NCBI GenBank assembly: GCA_035255045.1
Contig: DATFAA010000017.1
Location: 1 to 28,687, forward strand
Direction: 5' to 3'
DNA from: JAGTRP01 sp035255045
GTDB taxonomy: Bacteria; Pseudomonadota; Gammaproteobacteria; Burkholderiales; Rhodocyclaceae
DNA length: 28,687 bases
The notes beneath the pieces were generated by a model that saw only the letters and a list, made by a program, of their open reading frames with translations, did no database searches and was not told the origin of the DNA. Below are positions 14,040 to 22,045 of the stretch, piece by piece. Numbering within the stretch: position 1 is the first letter of the stretch; every line of letters begins with the position of its first letter. Position numbers and translations under genes: made by a program.

Positions 14040-16400
14040 CTACTTGATGCAGACCGCCCGGACCTGCTTCATGTCGGTGACGCCCTGCATCACCTTTTCC
14101 ATGCCGTCCATCTTGAGGGTCCGCATGCCCTCGTTCAGGGCGCAGGCCAGGATTTCCGCGACCCGGGCCTTTTCCTGGATCAGCTTCTTGACCCGGTCGG
14201 TGCCCACCAGCAGCTCGTGCAGGCCCACCCGTCCCTTGTAGCCGGTTCCGCTACAGGCGTCGCAGCCCTTGGGGTGGTAGAGAGTGAATTTACCGTCCTT
14301 GGCATATCGGCTCGTCCATTCCTGTTGGATGGCATCCATGGAGCCCTTGGGGTCCTTCCTCCAGAAATCGGTGTTGCCCAGCTCCTCGCAGTACTCGGTG
14401 AGCATGTGCTGGATTTCCGCCGGCTCCGCCTGGTAGGCCTCCTTGCAGTTCTTGCACAGGCGCTTCGCGAGGCGCTGGGCCAGGATGCCCAGGAGGGCGT
14501 CGGCGAAATTGAAGGGGTCCATGCCCATGTCGAGGAGGCGGATGACGGACTCCGGCGCCGAATTGGTATGCAGGGTGGCGAAGACCAGGTGGCCGGTGAG
14601 GGAAGCCTCGATGCCGATACCCGTGGTCTCGGCGTCGCGCATTTCGCCCACCATGATGATGTCCGGGTCGGCCCGCAGGAAGGCCCGCATGACGGTGGCG
14701 AAGTCGAGGCCGGCCTTCTTGTTCACCTGCACCTGGCGCAGGCCCTTCTGGGTGATTTCCACCGGGTCCTCGGCGGTCCAGATCTTGGTGTCCGGCGTAT
14801 TGAGGTAGCCCAGCACCGAGTGCAGGGTCGTGGTCTTGCCGGAACCGGTCGGGCCGCAGACGAAGAAGAGGCCGTAGGGCTTCTCGATGCACTTGATGAG
14901 GTTGTCGTGGTTGCGCGGGGAAAGGCCCAGCTGGTCCAGTTTGATGGGCTCGCCGGCGGCCAGGATGCGCATCACCACGTCCTCGACGCCGCCGGCGGTG
15001 GGAATGGTGGCCACCCGCAGCTCGATGTCCAGGGGCCCGTACTTCTTGAATTTGATCTTGCCGTCCTGGGGCTTGCGCTTCTCCGAGATGTCCAGGTCGC
15101 ACATGATCTTGAGGCGGGTCACCAGGGCATTGCGGTAGGACGCCGGCACCTCGATGTAATTGACCAGGGAGCCGTCCTTGCGGATGCGGATGATGGTCTT
15201 TTCCTTGCCCGGCCGCGGCTCGATATGGATGTCCGACGCCCCCTGCTGGTAGGCCTCGACGATGATCTTGTTCACCAGCCGCACCAGTTCGTTATCGGCG
15301 GCGGCGGTGATGTCGTCGGAGCCGGCGTCAGCCCCCTCCTCGCCCTCCCCCAGGTCCGACAGCAGATCGGTCACCGAACCCATGTCGGCCAGGGCGCCGA
15401 AGAACTGGTCCACGGTCTGGCCGAATTCCCGGTTGGTGGTCACCCGATAGACGATCTTGCTCTTCGGGAAGACGTTGTTGGCCACCCGGGAATTACGCAC
15501 CCGCTCCGGGTCCGGCGAGAGGATGACCACTCCGTCCTGGTTTTCCTCGAGGGGCAACCAGCGGCTCTCGTCCACGTACTCCCGCTTGATATTGCGCAGG
15601 AGGTCCATGGGCTTGATGCGGTCCGCCTTGAAGGGTTCGTAGGCGGTGCCGAAGAACTTGGCCAGGGCATCGCCGATGGCGGCCGGCTTGACGCCCCAGT
15701 CCTTGAGCAGCACGTCCTCCAGCTCGACGCCCTGCTGGCGGGCCGACCGCTGGGCCTGTTCCATGTCGGCGGCGGAAATGAGACCGTCGGCCACCAAGTG
15801 GTCGTACTTGGAACGGATGGCGAAGGCCGGCCGCTGGCGCTGGGTAAGGGCGATGGCCAGGGTCTGGACCAGTTCGCCCACGCCCTCCTCGGCCATGGCC
15901 GAAAAAGGCACGTCCGCCTTGTTGTTGATGAGCTGCAGGACGCCCAGCAGGTCGCCGCCGGCGTCGATGACCGGAGCCACCAGCATCTGCTTGGAGCGGT
16001 AGCCGGTACGCCGGTCCACCTCCTGCAGGAATTGGATTTTGGGGTTGTACTGCCTGAGTTCGGACTCGTCGTACACGTCCCGGATATTGACGGTCCGCTT
16101 GGTGGACGCCACGTAGCCGGCGATGCTCTGCTCGCTGATGGGAAGTTTGATGTCCCGGAAGGAATTGAGGCCGGTCTTGACCTTGGAGACGATGGACTGC
16201 TTGTCCTCGCTGACCACGTACACCGTCAGGCGGTCGGCGTTGAACAGGTTGCAGATGTCCTGGGACAGCTCCAGCATGATCTCGTCGACGTTGCGGGTCG
16301 CATGTATCTTGTTGGTGACAGTCTGCAAATTCTTGAGAAAGACCAGGCGGCTCGCCACGTCCCCGGCCCCCGCGGTTTCCATCTTGGAAGCGACGCCCAT
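14040..16400 (-). CDS. GspE/PilB-like secretion ATPase with N-terminal GAF domain
   Basis: 786 residues. An N-terminal GAF domain (about 20-185; TVNIRDVYDE, GYRSKQMLVAPV, LLGVLQLINN) is followed by a GspE N-terminal (T2SSE_N-like) domain at about 195-330. The ATPase core holds Walker A GPTGSGKTTTLHSV near residue 515, TAEDPVE, Walker B LRADPDIIMVGEMRD near 578, a His box (FATLHTNSAPESVIRL), and the zinc tetracysteine CKNC...CDAC. All catalytic parts are present. Such hexameric motors power pilus assembly or type II secretion at the inner membrane. The GAF fusion is not part of canonical PilB or GspE and suggests direct control by a small ligand. The N-terminal domain lacks a clear RLG-type c-di-GMP motif. 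ATG at 16400 is chosen because the fold starts there and GGGGAGGG precedes it; upstream residues in the same frame are non-coding overlap. Two bases separate it from the cNMP/rhodanese gene. Confidence 0.9.
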   Translation of the reverse strand: MGVASKMETAGAGDVASRLVFLKNLQTVTNKIHATRNVDEIMLELSQDICNLFNADRLTVYVVSEDKQSIVSKVKTGLNSFRDIKLPISEQSIAGYVASTKRTVNIRDVYDESELRQYNPKIQFLQEVDRRTGYRSKQMLVAPVIDAGGDLLGVLQLINNKADVPFSAMAEEGVGELVQTLAIALTQRQRPAFAIRSKYDHLVADGLISAADMEQAQRSARQQGVELEDVLLKDWGVKPAAIGDALAKFFGTAYEPFKADRIKPMDLLRNIKREYVDESRWLPLEENQDGVVILSPDPERVRNSRVANNVFPKSKIVYRVTTNREFGQTVDQFFGALADMGSVTDLLSDLGEGEEGADAGSDDITAAADNELVRLVNKIIVEAYQQGASDIHIEPRPGKEKTIIRIRKDGSLVNYIEVPASYRNALVTRLKIMCDLDISEKRKPQDGKIKFKKYGPLDIELRVATIPTAGGVEDVVMRILAAGEPIKLDQLGLSPRNHDNLIKCIEKPYGLFFVCGPTGSGKTTTLHSVLGYLNTPDTKIWTAEDPVEITQKGLRQVQVNKKAGLDFATVMRAFLRADPDIIMVGEMRDAETTGIGIEASLTGHLVFATLHTNSAPESVIRLLDMGMDPFNFADALLGILAQRLAKRLCKNCKEAYQAEPAEIQHMLTEYCEELGNTDFWRKDPKGSMDAIQQEWTSRYAKDGKFTLYHPKGCDACSGTGYKGRVGLHELLVGTDRVKKLIQEKARVAEILACALNEGMRTLKMDGMEKVMQGVTDMKQVRAVCIK

Positions 16401-16402
16401 GG

Positions 16403-17458
16403 TCAGTGCCCTCCCCGGCCGGCCAGGCCGCCTTCCAGCCAGAAGGCGTTGAAGCCGTGCTGGGCCAGGAGGAAGGCCGCCGTCGAACTGCGACGCCCAC
16501 TCTGGCAATAGACGATGTACTCCCGCTCCCGGTCGAGGAGGCCGAAGGCCGTCCGGATTTCGTTGAGGGGGATGTTGATGGCCCCCGGCAGGCCGTCGGA
16601 GGCGAATTCCACGGCATAGCGCACGTCCAGCCACTGGGCGTTGTCCTCCACCACCCGGCGTTCCGCCTCGGCCCTGGAGACGCCATGGAGCAGGGGCGTG
16701 CGCAGCAGTTCGATGAAATCGGGCTTGGCCAGGCGCAGGACCACGCCGTCGGTCTTCATGCGCACGGTGGCGTTGCGCTTGGCGTCGGACACCAGGGCCT
16801 CCTCGCCAAAGGCGTCGCCGCCCTTCAACTCGGCCAGCAGGATGTCCGAGCCGCCGATGCGGCGCAGCACCTCGCAGCGGCCGGTCTCGATCAGGTAGTA
16901 GTAGTCGCCCTCGTCCCCTTCCCGCACCATGACCTGCCCGCGCTTCACCTTGACCCGCTCGAAGCGCCGCAGCAGCCCCTGCACATGGGCCGGCGGCAGC
17001 TGCCCCAGGCCGCCGGCAGCCAGGGCGTGGGCGGAGAAGGCGCCGGACATGGTGCGCCACAGGTTGGCATCCTCCGGCTTGGGCACGGCGACGTCGGAGG
17101 CCGAGGACAGCTCGTCCCAGGTCATCATCAGGTCGAGGAGATCGGCATCGACGCGGACCAGGTCCACATCGGTAATGGCCTTGCCCTCGGCCGGCGGCGC
17201 CGCCTTGTAGCCCAGAGGCCAGTTGGCCATCTCGCAGCCGCCCACGATCAGGCGCATGCTGCCGTCGGGCATGACGATCTTCAGCTCGCCGGCCAGGACG
17301 TAGATGAGCTGGCCCTTGGCCGAGGCGACCCGGAAGGGATCGACGCCCAGGTGATGATGCTCGGGCCGGCAGAAGGCCGCCAGCTCCTCCCGGCGCTTGC
17401 CGGACAGGCCCCGGATCGGTTCGAGGCGGCCGAGGGTTTGGGGATTGAGGTGTTCCAT
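16403..17458 (-). CDS. Cyclic-nucleotide-binding and rhodanese domain protein
   Basis: 351 residues in three parts. Residues about 15-120 look like a degenerate cyclic-nucleotide-binding fold (LIYVLAGELKIVMPDGS). Residues about 145-265 form a better one (VMVREGDEGDYYYLIETG, then GDAFGEEALVSDAKRNATV, a phosphate-cassette-like stretch). The C-terminal 85 residues are a rhodanese domain with the active-site loop YCQSGRRS, so its catalytic Cys is retained. The cNMP cassette has GEEALVSDAKRNATV in place of the usual FGExALxxxxxRxAxV, close to consensus with the Arg kept. Encoded right after an adenylate cyclase and a cyclic-nucleotide phosphodiesterase, it is the obvious cAMP effector of the operon. 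What the rhodanese part does (sulfur transfer or protein interaction) is unknown. ATG at 17458 begins five bp after the phosphodiesterase gene; the longer upstream frame lacks domain sense. Confidence 0.87.
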   Translation of the reverse strand: MEHLNPQTLGRLEPIRGLSGKRREELAAFCRPEHHHLGVDPFRVASAKGQLIYVLAGELKIVMPDGSMRLIVGGCEMANWPLGYKAAPPAEGKAITDVDLVRVDADLLDLMMTWDELSSASDVAVPKPEDANLWRTMSGAFSAHALAAGGLGQLPPAHVQGLLRRFERVKVKRGQVMVREGDEGDYYYLIETGRCEVLRRIGGSDILLAELKGGDAFGEEALVSDAKRNATVRMKTDGVVLRLAKPDFIELLRTPLLHGVSRAEAERRVVEDNAQWLDVRYAVEFASDGLPGAINIPLNEIRTAFGLLDREREYIVYCQSGRRSSTAAFLLAQHGFNAFWLEGGLAGRGGH

Positions 17459-17463
17459 GACGC

Positions 17464-18237
17464 TTAGAATTCCAGGACCTGGTTGTTCTGCAGCATCTTG
17501 GGTTTGAAATCGCCCAGGTATTCCGCGATTTCCTCCATGGTCAGTTCGATCTGGCCCGGCTTCAGATGGGTGATGTAGATGTCGCAGTTGCGCTCCAGCT
17601 TCTGCAGCTCGTTCGCCAGCATGCTCGGGCACAGGTGCTTGGAAGCGATGGCGAGGCGCTCCTCCCGGTTGGAGAAGGCGCATTCGATGATGAGGTGCTT
17701 CAGGTTGGCGATGCGGTTGACCGCCTGCCAGAAGGCGTCGCAGCCGCCGGTATCGCCAGAGAAGACGAGGCTGCCCTGGGGCGATTCCAGGTGATAGCCC
17801 ACCGCCGGTACCGTGTGCTCCGCAGGCAGCGCCGTGATGTGGCGCCCGTTCAGGCTCAGCTTCTCACCCACCCGGATGGCCTGGAAGCGCATGAAGGGCT
17901 TGGCGGCGTTGGGGATTTCGGAGAAATCCGGCCACACCGCCCAGTTGAAGACATGGTTCCTGAGGATGGTGATGACGGCGTCGGTGCCATAGACCGTCAG
18001 GGGCTTGCTGCGGCGGTCCCCCACCGTATCCACCATGAGGGGCAGGGAGGCGATGTGGTCCAGATGGGTATGGGTGAGGAAGACGTGGTCGATCACCGCC
18101 AGCTCGGCGATGGACAGGTCGGCCACCCCTGTACCGGCATCGATGAGGATGTCGTGGTCGAGGAGCAGGGACGTGGTCCGGAGATGCCTGCCGCCGATGC
18201 CGCCGCTGCAGCCCAGGATTCTCAGCTTCATGGTCAT
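17464..18237 (-). CDS. Metallo-beta-lactamase-fold, class II 3',5'-cyclic nucleotide phosphodiesterase-like
   Basis: 257 residues of metallo-hydrolase fold. Strand 1 is KLRILGCSGGIGG, the metal site is THTHLDHIASLP (HxHxDH), and other ligands appear in AEHTVPAVGYH, FSGDTGGCD and ITHLKP. The HTHLDH motif followed by the I/S-L pattern is the signature of class II cyclic-nucleotide phosphodiesterases (CpdP and yeast PDE1 type), although MBL-fold proteins of other function share it. Context strengthens the call: it directly follows the adenylate cyclase gene with an ATGA overlap (start 18237, cyclase stop 18234-18236) and precedes the cAMP-binding protein gene. Predicted job: cutting cAMP to AMP to limit the signal. 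ATG at 18231 is an alternative start. Confidence 0.87.
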   Translation of the reverse strand: MTMKLRILGCSGGIGGRHLRTTSLLLDHDILIDAGTGVADLSIAELAVIDHVFLTHTHLDHIASLPLMVDTVGDRRSKPLTVYGTDAVITILRNHVFNWAVWPDFSEIPNAAKPFMRFQAIRVGEKLSLNGRHITALPAEHTVPAVGYHLESPQGSLVFSGDTGGCDAFWQAVNRIANLKHLIIECAFSNREERLAIASKHLCPSMLANELQKLERNCDIYITHLKPGQIELTMEEIAEYLGDFKPKMLQNNQVLEF

Positions 18238-20444
18238 TTGGTCTTGAAGGTGGTTACGCCGTCCCAGTTCTCCCCCGGCGGATTGGCCCGCAGGTACTGG
18301 ATTCGTTCGCTGTAGAGCTGGTAGAGCCGCACATCGGGATGGCGCTGGAGCAGATTGTACAGTTGCGCCTCCGCCCCATCCCACTCCTGGGCGCGGTAGA
18401 GGCGCAGGGCATGCTGCCAGAGCTTGAGTTCGTCCATGACTTCCTGGGGCACTTCCCCGGCCGCGCCCAGGGGCTCGTAGATTGCCACCGGCTCGTCCTT
18501 GCCCTTGACCCGCACCCGGTCCAGTTCCCGGAAGACGATGTCCTTGAGCAGCCCCCGGGTGGCTTCCCCGGCGACGATGCCGACGCCGTATTCCTTGGTG
18601 AGGCCCTCGAGGCGGGAAGCCAGGTTCACCGCATCGCCCATGACCGTGTAGGCCTGGCGCACCGGCGAGCCCATGTCCCCCACCGTCATGGTGCCGGTAT
18701 TGACCCCGACCCCGATATGCAGCGCCGGCCAGCCCCGGGCCCGGAAGGGCTCGGCCAGCTTCTGTATCTCCCGCTGCATCTCCAGGGCGCTGAGGACGGC
18801 GTGGCGGGCATGGTCGGCATCGGCCACCGGGGCGCCCCAGAAGGCCATGATGGCGTCGCCGATGTACTTGTCCAGGGTGCCCCGGTTGCGGCGGATGACG
18901 CTGGTCATGGGGCCCAGGTAGGCGTTCATGAGCTGTGCCAGTTCCTTGGGGTCGAGACCCTCGGAAATCGTGGTGAAACCCCGCACGTCCGAGAACAGCA
19001 CGGTCAGCTCCTCCTTGCGGCCCTCCATGCTGTAGTGCTCGGGGTCCCGGGCCATCTCGTCCACCAGCTCCGGCGGCACGTATTGGCCGAAGAGCCCGGT
19101 GAGCTGGCGCTTGGTGCGGGATTCGACGAAATAGCCCCAGGACATGTTGAGGGCGAAGAGCGCAGCCACCAGGAAGAGGCTGGAAGCCAGGGGCAGGACC
19201 AGGGCCGCAGACTGCCACAGCCAGAAATTGAGGGTGAGGATGAAGGCCAGGGTCACCGCCATCAGCAGGGAGGAGCGGAAGGGCGACAGGAGGGGCAACA
19301 GGAAGGCCATCAGGCCGCCGAAGAAGAGCAGCTGCACCACCTCCGCCCCGAGGACATAGGAGGGTTTCTGCTTGACGCTGCCGTCCAGGATGCCGGCGAT
19401 CAGGTTGGCGTGGATTTCCACCCCGGGATAGGTCGCCCCCACAGGGGTGGACCGCAGGTCCATGAGGCCCGGCGCGGTGGTGCCCACCAGCACGATCTTA
19501 TTCTGGAGCCGGGCCGGATCGACCCGGCCATTCAGCACATCCACCGCCGACACGTAGGGGAAGCTGCGCTCCGCCCCCCGGTAGGGCACCAGGGCGGCGC
19601 CGAATTCATCCACCGGCACCTTGAGGGCGCCCCGGGGCGTAACCACCTCCAGCCATTCCATGATGGCCTCGGGGTCCGGGTAGCCCGGCCGCAGCTCGGC
19701 CCCGCCCAGCAGGGTCCGCACCATGGCCAGGGACAGGGCTTCGTAATAGGCGCCGCCGTACTCCACCACCAGGGGCACCCGGCGGGACACCCCGTCGAAA
19801 TCCGGCAGGGGATTGAAGTGGCCGGCGCCGGCGGCCCGCTCCTGGAAGAGGGGCAGATTGCCGCCGAAGCCCTTCCAGTCGATGAAGAAGGCGAGATGGT
19901 CCTTGAAGTAGCCGGCCGGGAAAACCGGCGTCGGCAGGGCCCCGCCCTGGCGGGCGTCGGTCAGGTTGGAGAAATAGTAGCCCAGGACCACCGGCCGCCC
20001 CTTCAGGGTGTCGGCGAACAGGCGGTCGTAGTTGAGGCTGGTCCGCAGGCCGTGGAGGGCGGCCTGGTAGGCGGGCACTGCCCGCAGGGGGCCACGGCCG
20101 ATGTCCTCCAGCACCTTGAGGCCGGAACTCTCGTCCGGCTCGGCGAAAACCACGTCGAAGCCCACCACCGCGACCTTGTAGTCGTCGGTCAGGCGCTTCA
20201 CCATGGCGGCCACCGCGTTCCGGCTCCAGGGCCAGCGCCCGGCCTCGGCCAGGCTCTTTTCGTCGATGTCGACGATGACGATGCGGTCATCCACGGTGTT
20301 GGGGGCCGACAGCCGCACCCGGACGTCGTAGAGGTAGGCGTCCACCAAGCTGAGGAAGGGAATCTGCCACAGGCGGGCGGCATGCCCGATGAAGAGCAGG
20401 ACGCAGGCGACGCCCAGCAGGAAGCGGAAAATGTGCTTTCTCAA
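18234..20444 (-). CDS. CHASE2 class III adenylate cyclase
   Basis: 736 residues. One N-terminal helix (FLLGVACVLLFIGHAARLW) is followed by a periplasmic CHASE2 domain (about 30-330; DRIVIVDIDEKSLAEAGRWPWSR), then three helices (about 345-425). The cytoplasmic cyclase domain (about 455-640) has the metal Asp in VLFSDVRGFTTISE, the substrate Lys and second Asp in LDKYIGDAIMAFWGAP, and the adenine Asp, Asn and Arg in YTVMGDAVNLASRLEG. These residues fit adenylate rather than guanylate cyclase. A helical tail follows. The sensor reads an unknown envelope signal and the domain makes cAMP from ATP. The start is TTG at 20444 because the sequence from there matches the usual LRKHxFRFLLG-type beginning and no closer start is seen. 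The FHA gene lies 31 bp upstream; the phosphodiesterase gene overlaps its end. Confidence 0.9.
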   Translation of the reverse strand: MRKHIFRFLLGVACVLLFIGHAARLWQIPFLSLVDAYLYDVRVRLSAPNTVDDRIVIVDIDEKSLAEAGRWPWSRNAVAAMVKRLTDDYKVAVVGFDVVFAEPDESSGLKVLEDIGRGPLRAVPAYQAALHGLRTSLNYDRLFADTLKGRPVVLGYYFSNLTDARQGGALPTPVFPAGYFKDHLAFFIDWKGFGGNLPLFQERAAGAGHFNPLPDFDGVSRRVPLVVEYGGAYYEALSLAMVRTLLGGAELRPGYPDPEAIMEWLEVVTPRGALKVPVDEFGAALVPYRGAERSFPYVSAVDVLNGRVDPARLQNKIVLVGTTAPGLMDLRSTPVGATYPGVEIHANLIAGILDGSVKQKPSYVLGAEVVQLLFFGGLMAFLLPLLSPFRSSLLMAVTLAFILTLNFWLWQSAALVLPLASSLFLVAALFALNMSWGYFVESRTKRQLTGLFGQYVPPELVDEMARDPEHYSMEGRKEELTVLFSDVRGFTTISEGLDPKELAQLMNAYLGPMTSVIRRNRGTLDKYIGDAIMAFWGAPVADADHARHAVLSALEMQREIQKLAEPFRARGWPALHIGVGVNTGTMTVGDMGSPVRQAYTVMGDAVNLASRLEGLTKEYGVGIVAGEATRGLLKDIVFRELDRVRVKGKDEPVAIYEPLGAAGEVPQEVMDELKLWQHALRLYRAQEWDGAEAQLYNLLQRHPDVRLYQLYSERIQYLRANPPGENWDGVTTFKTK

Positions 20445-20475
20445 GCCGGCCCCGGGCTGTGCATGGTGGGCCTTC

Positions 20476-21180
20476 TCAAGCCTTGAAGAAGAATTCCATC
20501 TTCACCCCGGCGATCTCGATGACGTCGTGGTCAGCCAGGGCGTGGGCCTGGTCATCGAGGACCTTGCCGTTGAGCACCGGGAACTGGGCGCCCTCGACAT
20601 GGGTGATGAAGTAGCCGTGGGGTCGCTTGGCGATCACCGCCACCTGGACGCCGGGCTTGCCCAGGGTGGTGAGGGTCTTGGTGAGTTCCAGCTCCTTGCC
20701 GGTATTGGCGCCGGTCAGCAGCTGGATGGCGGCGACCTGGGGGGCCGGCGCCGCGGCGGGGCTGGCGGCGAATTTTGGCGGCTCCATGCCGGGATGGGTA
20801 TCGCTGTGGCTCCTGGCGGGCGCCGCCGGCTGGGCCCCGCCGGGGCGCAGGACCATGGTCTTGTCGAAATCGGGCGCCCCGCCGGCGATCGCCGGGTCGT
20901 TGATGTACTTGAGCCGGTATTTGCCAAGCTCGACCACGTCGTTGTTGCGCAGGAAATGCTTCTTCACCGGCTGGCCGTTCACCAGGGTGCCGTTGGTGCT
21001 GCCCAGGTCCTCGAGGAAGGAATCGTTGAGGATGGTGACGATGGCGGCGTGCTCGCCGGAAATGGCCAGATTGTCGATCTGGATGTCGTTGTGGGGTTTG
21101 CGCCCGATGGTCATGCGCTCCTTGTTGAGGCTGATTTCCTTGAGCACCAGCCCTTCCATCGAGAGAATCAATTTCGCCAT
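20476..21180 (-). CDS. FHA domain protein
   Basis: 234 residues. An N-terminal forkhead-associated domain (about 15-95) shows TIGRKPHNDIQI, ISGEHAAI and LEDLGSTNGTLVNG, the conserved Arg, Ser/His and Asn that bind phosphothreonine. After an Ala/Pro-rich linker (about 100-150), a second FHA-like fold is present but degenerate: LGKPGVQVAVI, then FITHVEG and LNGKVL, with the key Arg and Ser-x-x-His positions missing or altered. Lying between PP2C phosphatase and adenylate cyclase, and in one operon with the kinase, it probably docks on phosphorylated kinase or targets. In type VI secretion and kinase systems such FHA proteins act as phospho-readers. It starts at ATG 21180. Confidence 0.9.
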   Translation of the reverse strand: MAKLILSMEGLVLKEISLNKERMTIGRKPHNDIQIDNLAISGEHAAIVTILNDSFLEDLGSTNGTLVNGQPVKKHFLRNNDVVELGKYRLKYINDPAIAGGAPDFDKTMVLRPGGAQPAAPARSHSDTHPGMEPPKFAASPAAAPAPQVAAIQLLTGANTGKELELTKTLTTLGKPGVQVAVIAKRPHGYFITHVEGAQFPVLNGKVLDDQAHALADHDVIEIAGVKMEFFFKA

Positions 21181-21193
21181 GTTGCCCTTCCCT

Positions 21194-22027
21194 TCACTTC
21201 AACCAGGCCAGCAGCTTCTGCCACCAGCCCTGCGGCACGGCGAAATCACCCCGCACCTTGACCAGGATAACTGAAACGTTGTCCCTGCCGCCATTGTCGT
21301 TGGCCATCTGGATGAGCTGGTCCGCGGCCAGCTCCAGATTGGCGGCAAGGGTCTGGACGGTGAGGCCGATCTCACCGTCGTCCACCATGTCGTTGAGACC
21401 GTCCGAGCACAGGAGGTAGATATCCCCGGGCTCGACCTCGTAGTCGTGGATTTCAGGCACTACCTGGGCATCGACCCCCAGGGCCCGGGTCACCAGGTTC
21501 CTGTTCTGGGAATGGCGGGCCTCCTCGGGGGTGATCATGCCGCTGTCCAGCTGCTCCTGCAGCAGGGAATGGTCCCGGGTGATGGGCCGGAAGTCGTCGC
21601 CCCGCAGGCGGTAGAGCCGGGAATCGCCGATGTGGGCCACGCTCACCTTGTTGTCGTAAAACCAGGCCATTACCAGGGTGGTACCCATGCCGGCGTACTG
21701 GGGCTGGCTCTGGGCGGTGTTATAGATGGCGGCGTTGGCGGCGACCACCTCTTCCTCGATATGACGATGGGCAGCCGGCTTGCCGGTGGCCGGATCGACG
21801 GCCTCGGGCCGGCAATCGCCGGAATGCTGGAGAAGGCGGGCGAAATTGCTCGACAGGAGGGTGGTGGCCATGCCGCTCGCCACCTCGCCGGCGTTGTAGC
21901 CGCCCATGCCGTCGGCCAGGATGGCAATGCCCTGCTCGGCGCTGCCATAGACCGCATCCTCGTTATGGGAGCGCACCAGGCCGGGATCGGTCCGGGTGAC
22001 GACTTCCAGGGCATCGGCAAGATTCAT
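21194..22027 (-). CDS. PP2C-family protein serine/threonine phosphatase
   Basis: 277 residues with all PP2C/PPM motifs: RSHNEDAVYG, ILADGMGGYNAGEVASG, VAHIGDSRLYRLRG, LLCSDGLNDMVDD and NGGRDNVSVILV. The Asp ligands of the two metals are present. This cytosolic enzyme removes phosphate from Ser/Thr and most likely reverses the adjacent kinase; kinase-PP2C-FHA sets are a common bacterial signalling unit. A segment of about 25 residues between GEVASGMATTLL and EEEVVAANAAIYNTA (including DCRPEAVDPATGKP) is a small insertion relative to minimal members. ATG at 22027 starts 18 bp after the kinase gene ends, and the FHA gene follows after 13 bp. Confidence 0.92.
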   Translation of the reverse strand: MNLADALEVVTRTDPGLVRSHNEDAVYGSAEQGIAILADGMGGYNAGEVASGMATTLLSSNFARLLQHSGDCRPEAVDPATGKPAAHRHIEEEVVAANAAIYNTAQSQPQYAGMGTTLVMAWFYDNKVSVAHIGDSRLYRLRGDDFRPITRDHSLLQEQLDSGMITPEEARHSQNRNLVTRALGVDAQVVPEIHDYEVEPGDIYLLCSDGLNDMVDDGEIGLTVQTLAANLELAADQLIQMANDNGGRDNVSVILVKVRGDFAVPQGWWQKLLAWLK

Positions 22028-22045
22028 TATTGTTCTTTCCCTTGT

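Noticed and set aside
16401..17060. Extension of the ATPase frame upstream of 16400
   Set aside because: The added residues are Arg/Ala/Gly-rich without domain sense and cover the cNMP/rhodanese gene; GAF begins right after ATG 16400, which has a good ribosome binding site.
18238..19218. Extension of the phosphodiesterase frame upstream of 18237
   Set aside because: It overlaps the cyclase catalytic region in another frame and is Pro/Gly/Arg-rich; the metallo-hydrolase fold starts at 18237.
12442..20486. Long plus-strand open frames opposite HD-GYP, ATPase and cyclase genes
   Set aside because: Same repetitive high-GC shadow composition; the minus-strand proteins there have intact, recognisable motifs throughout.
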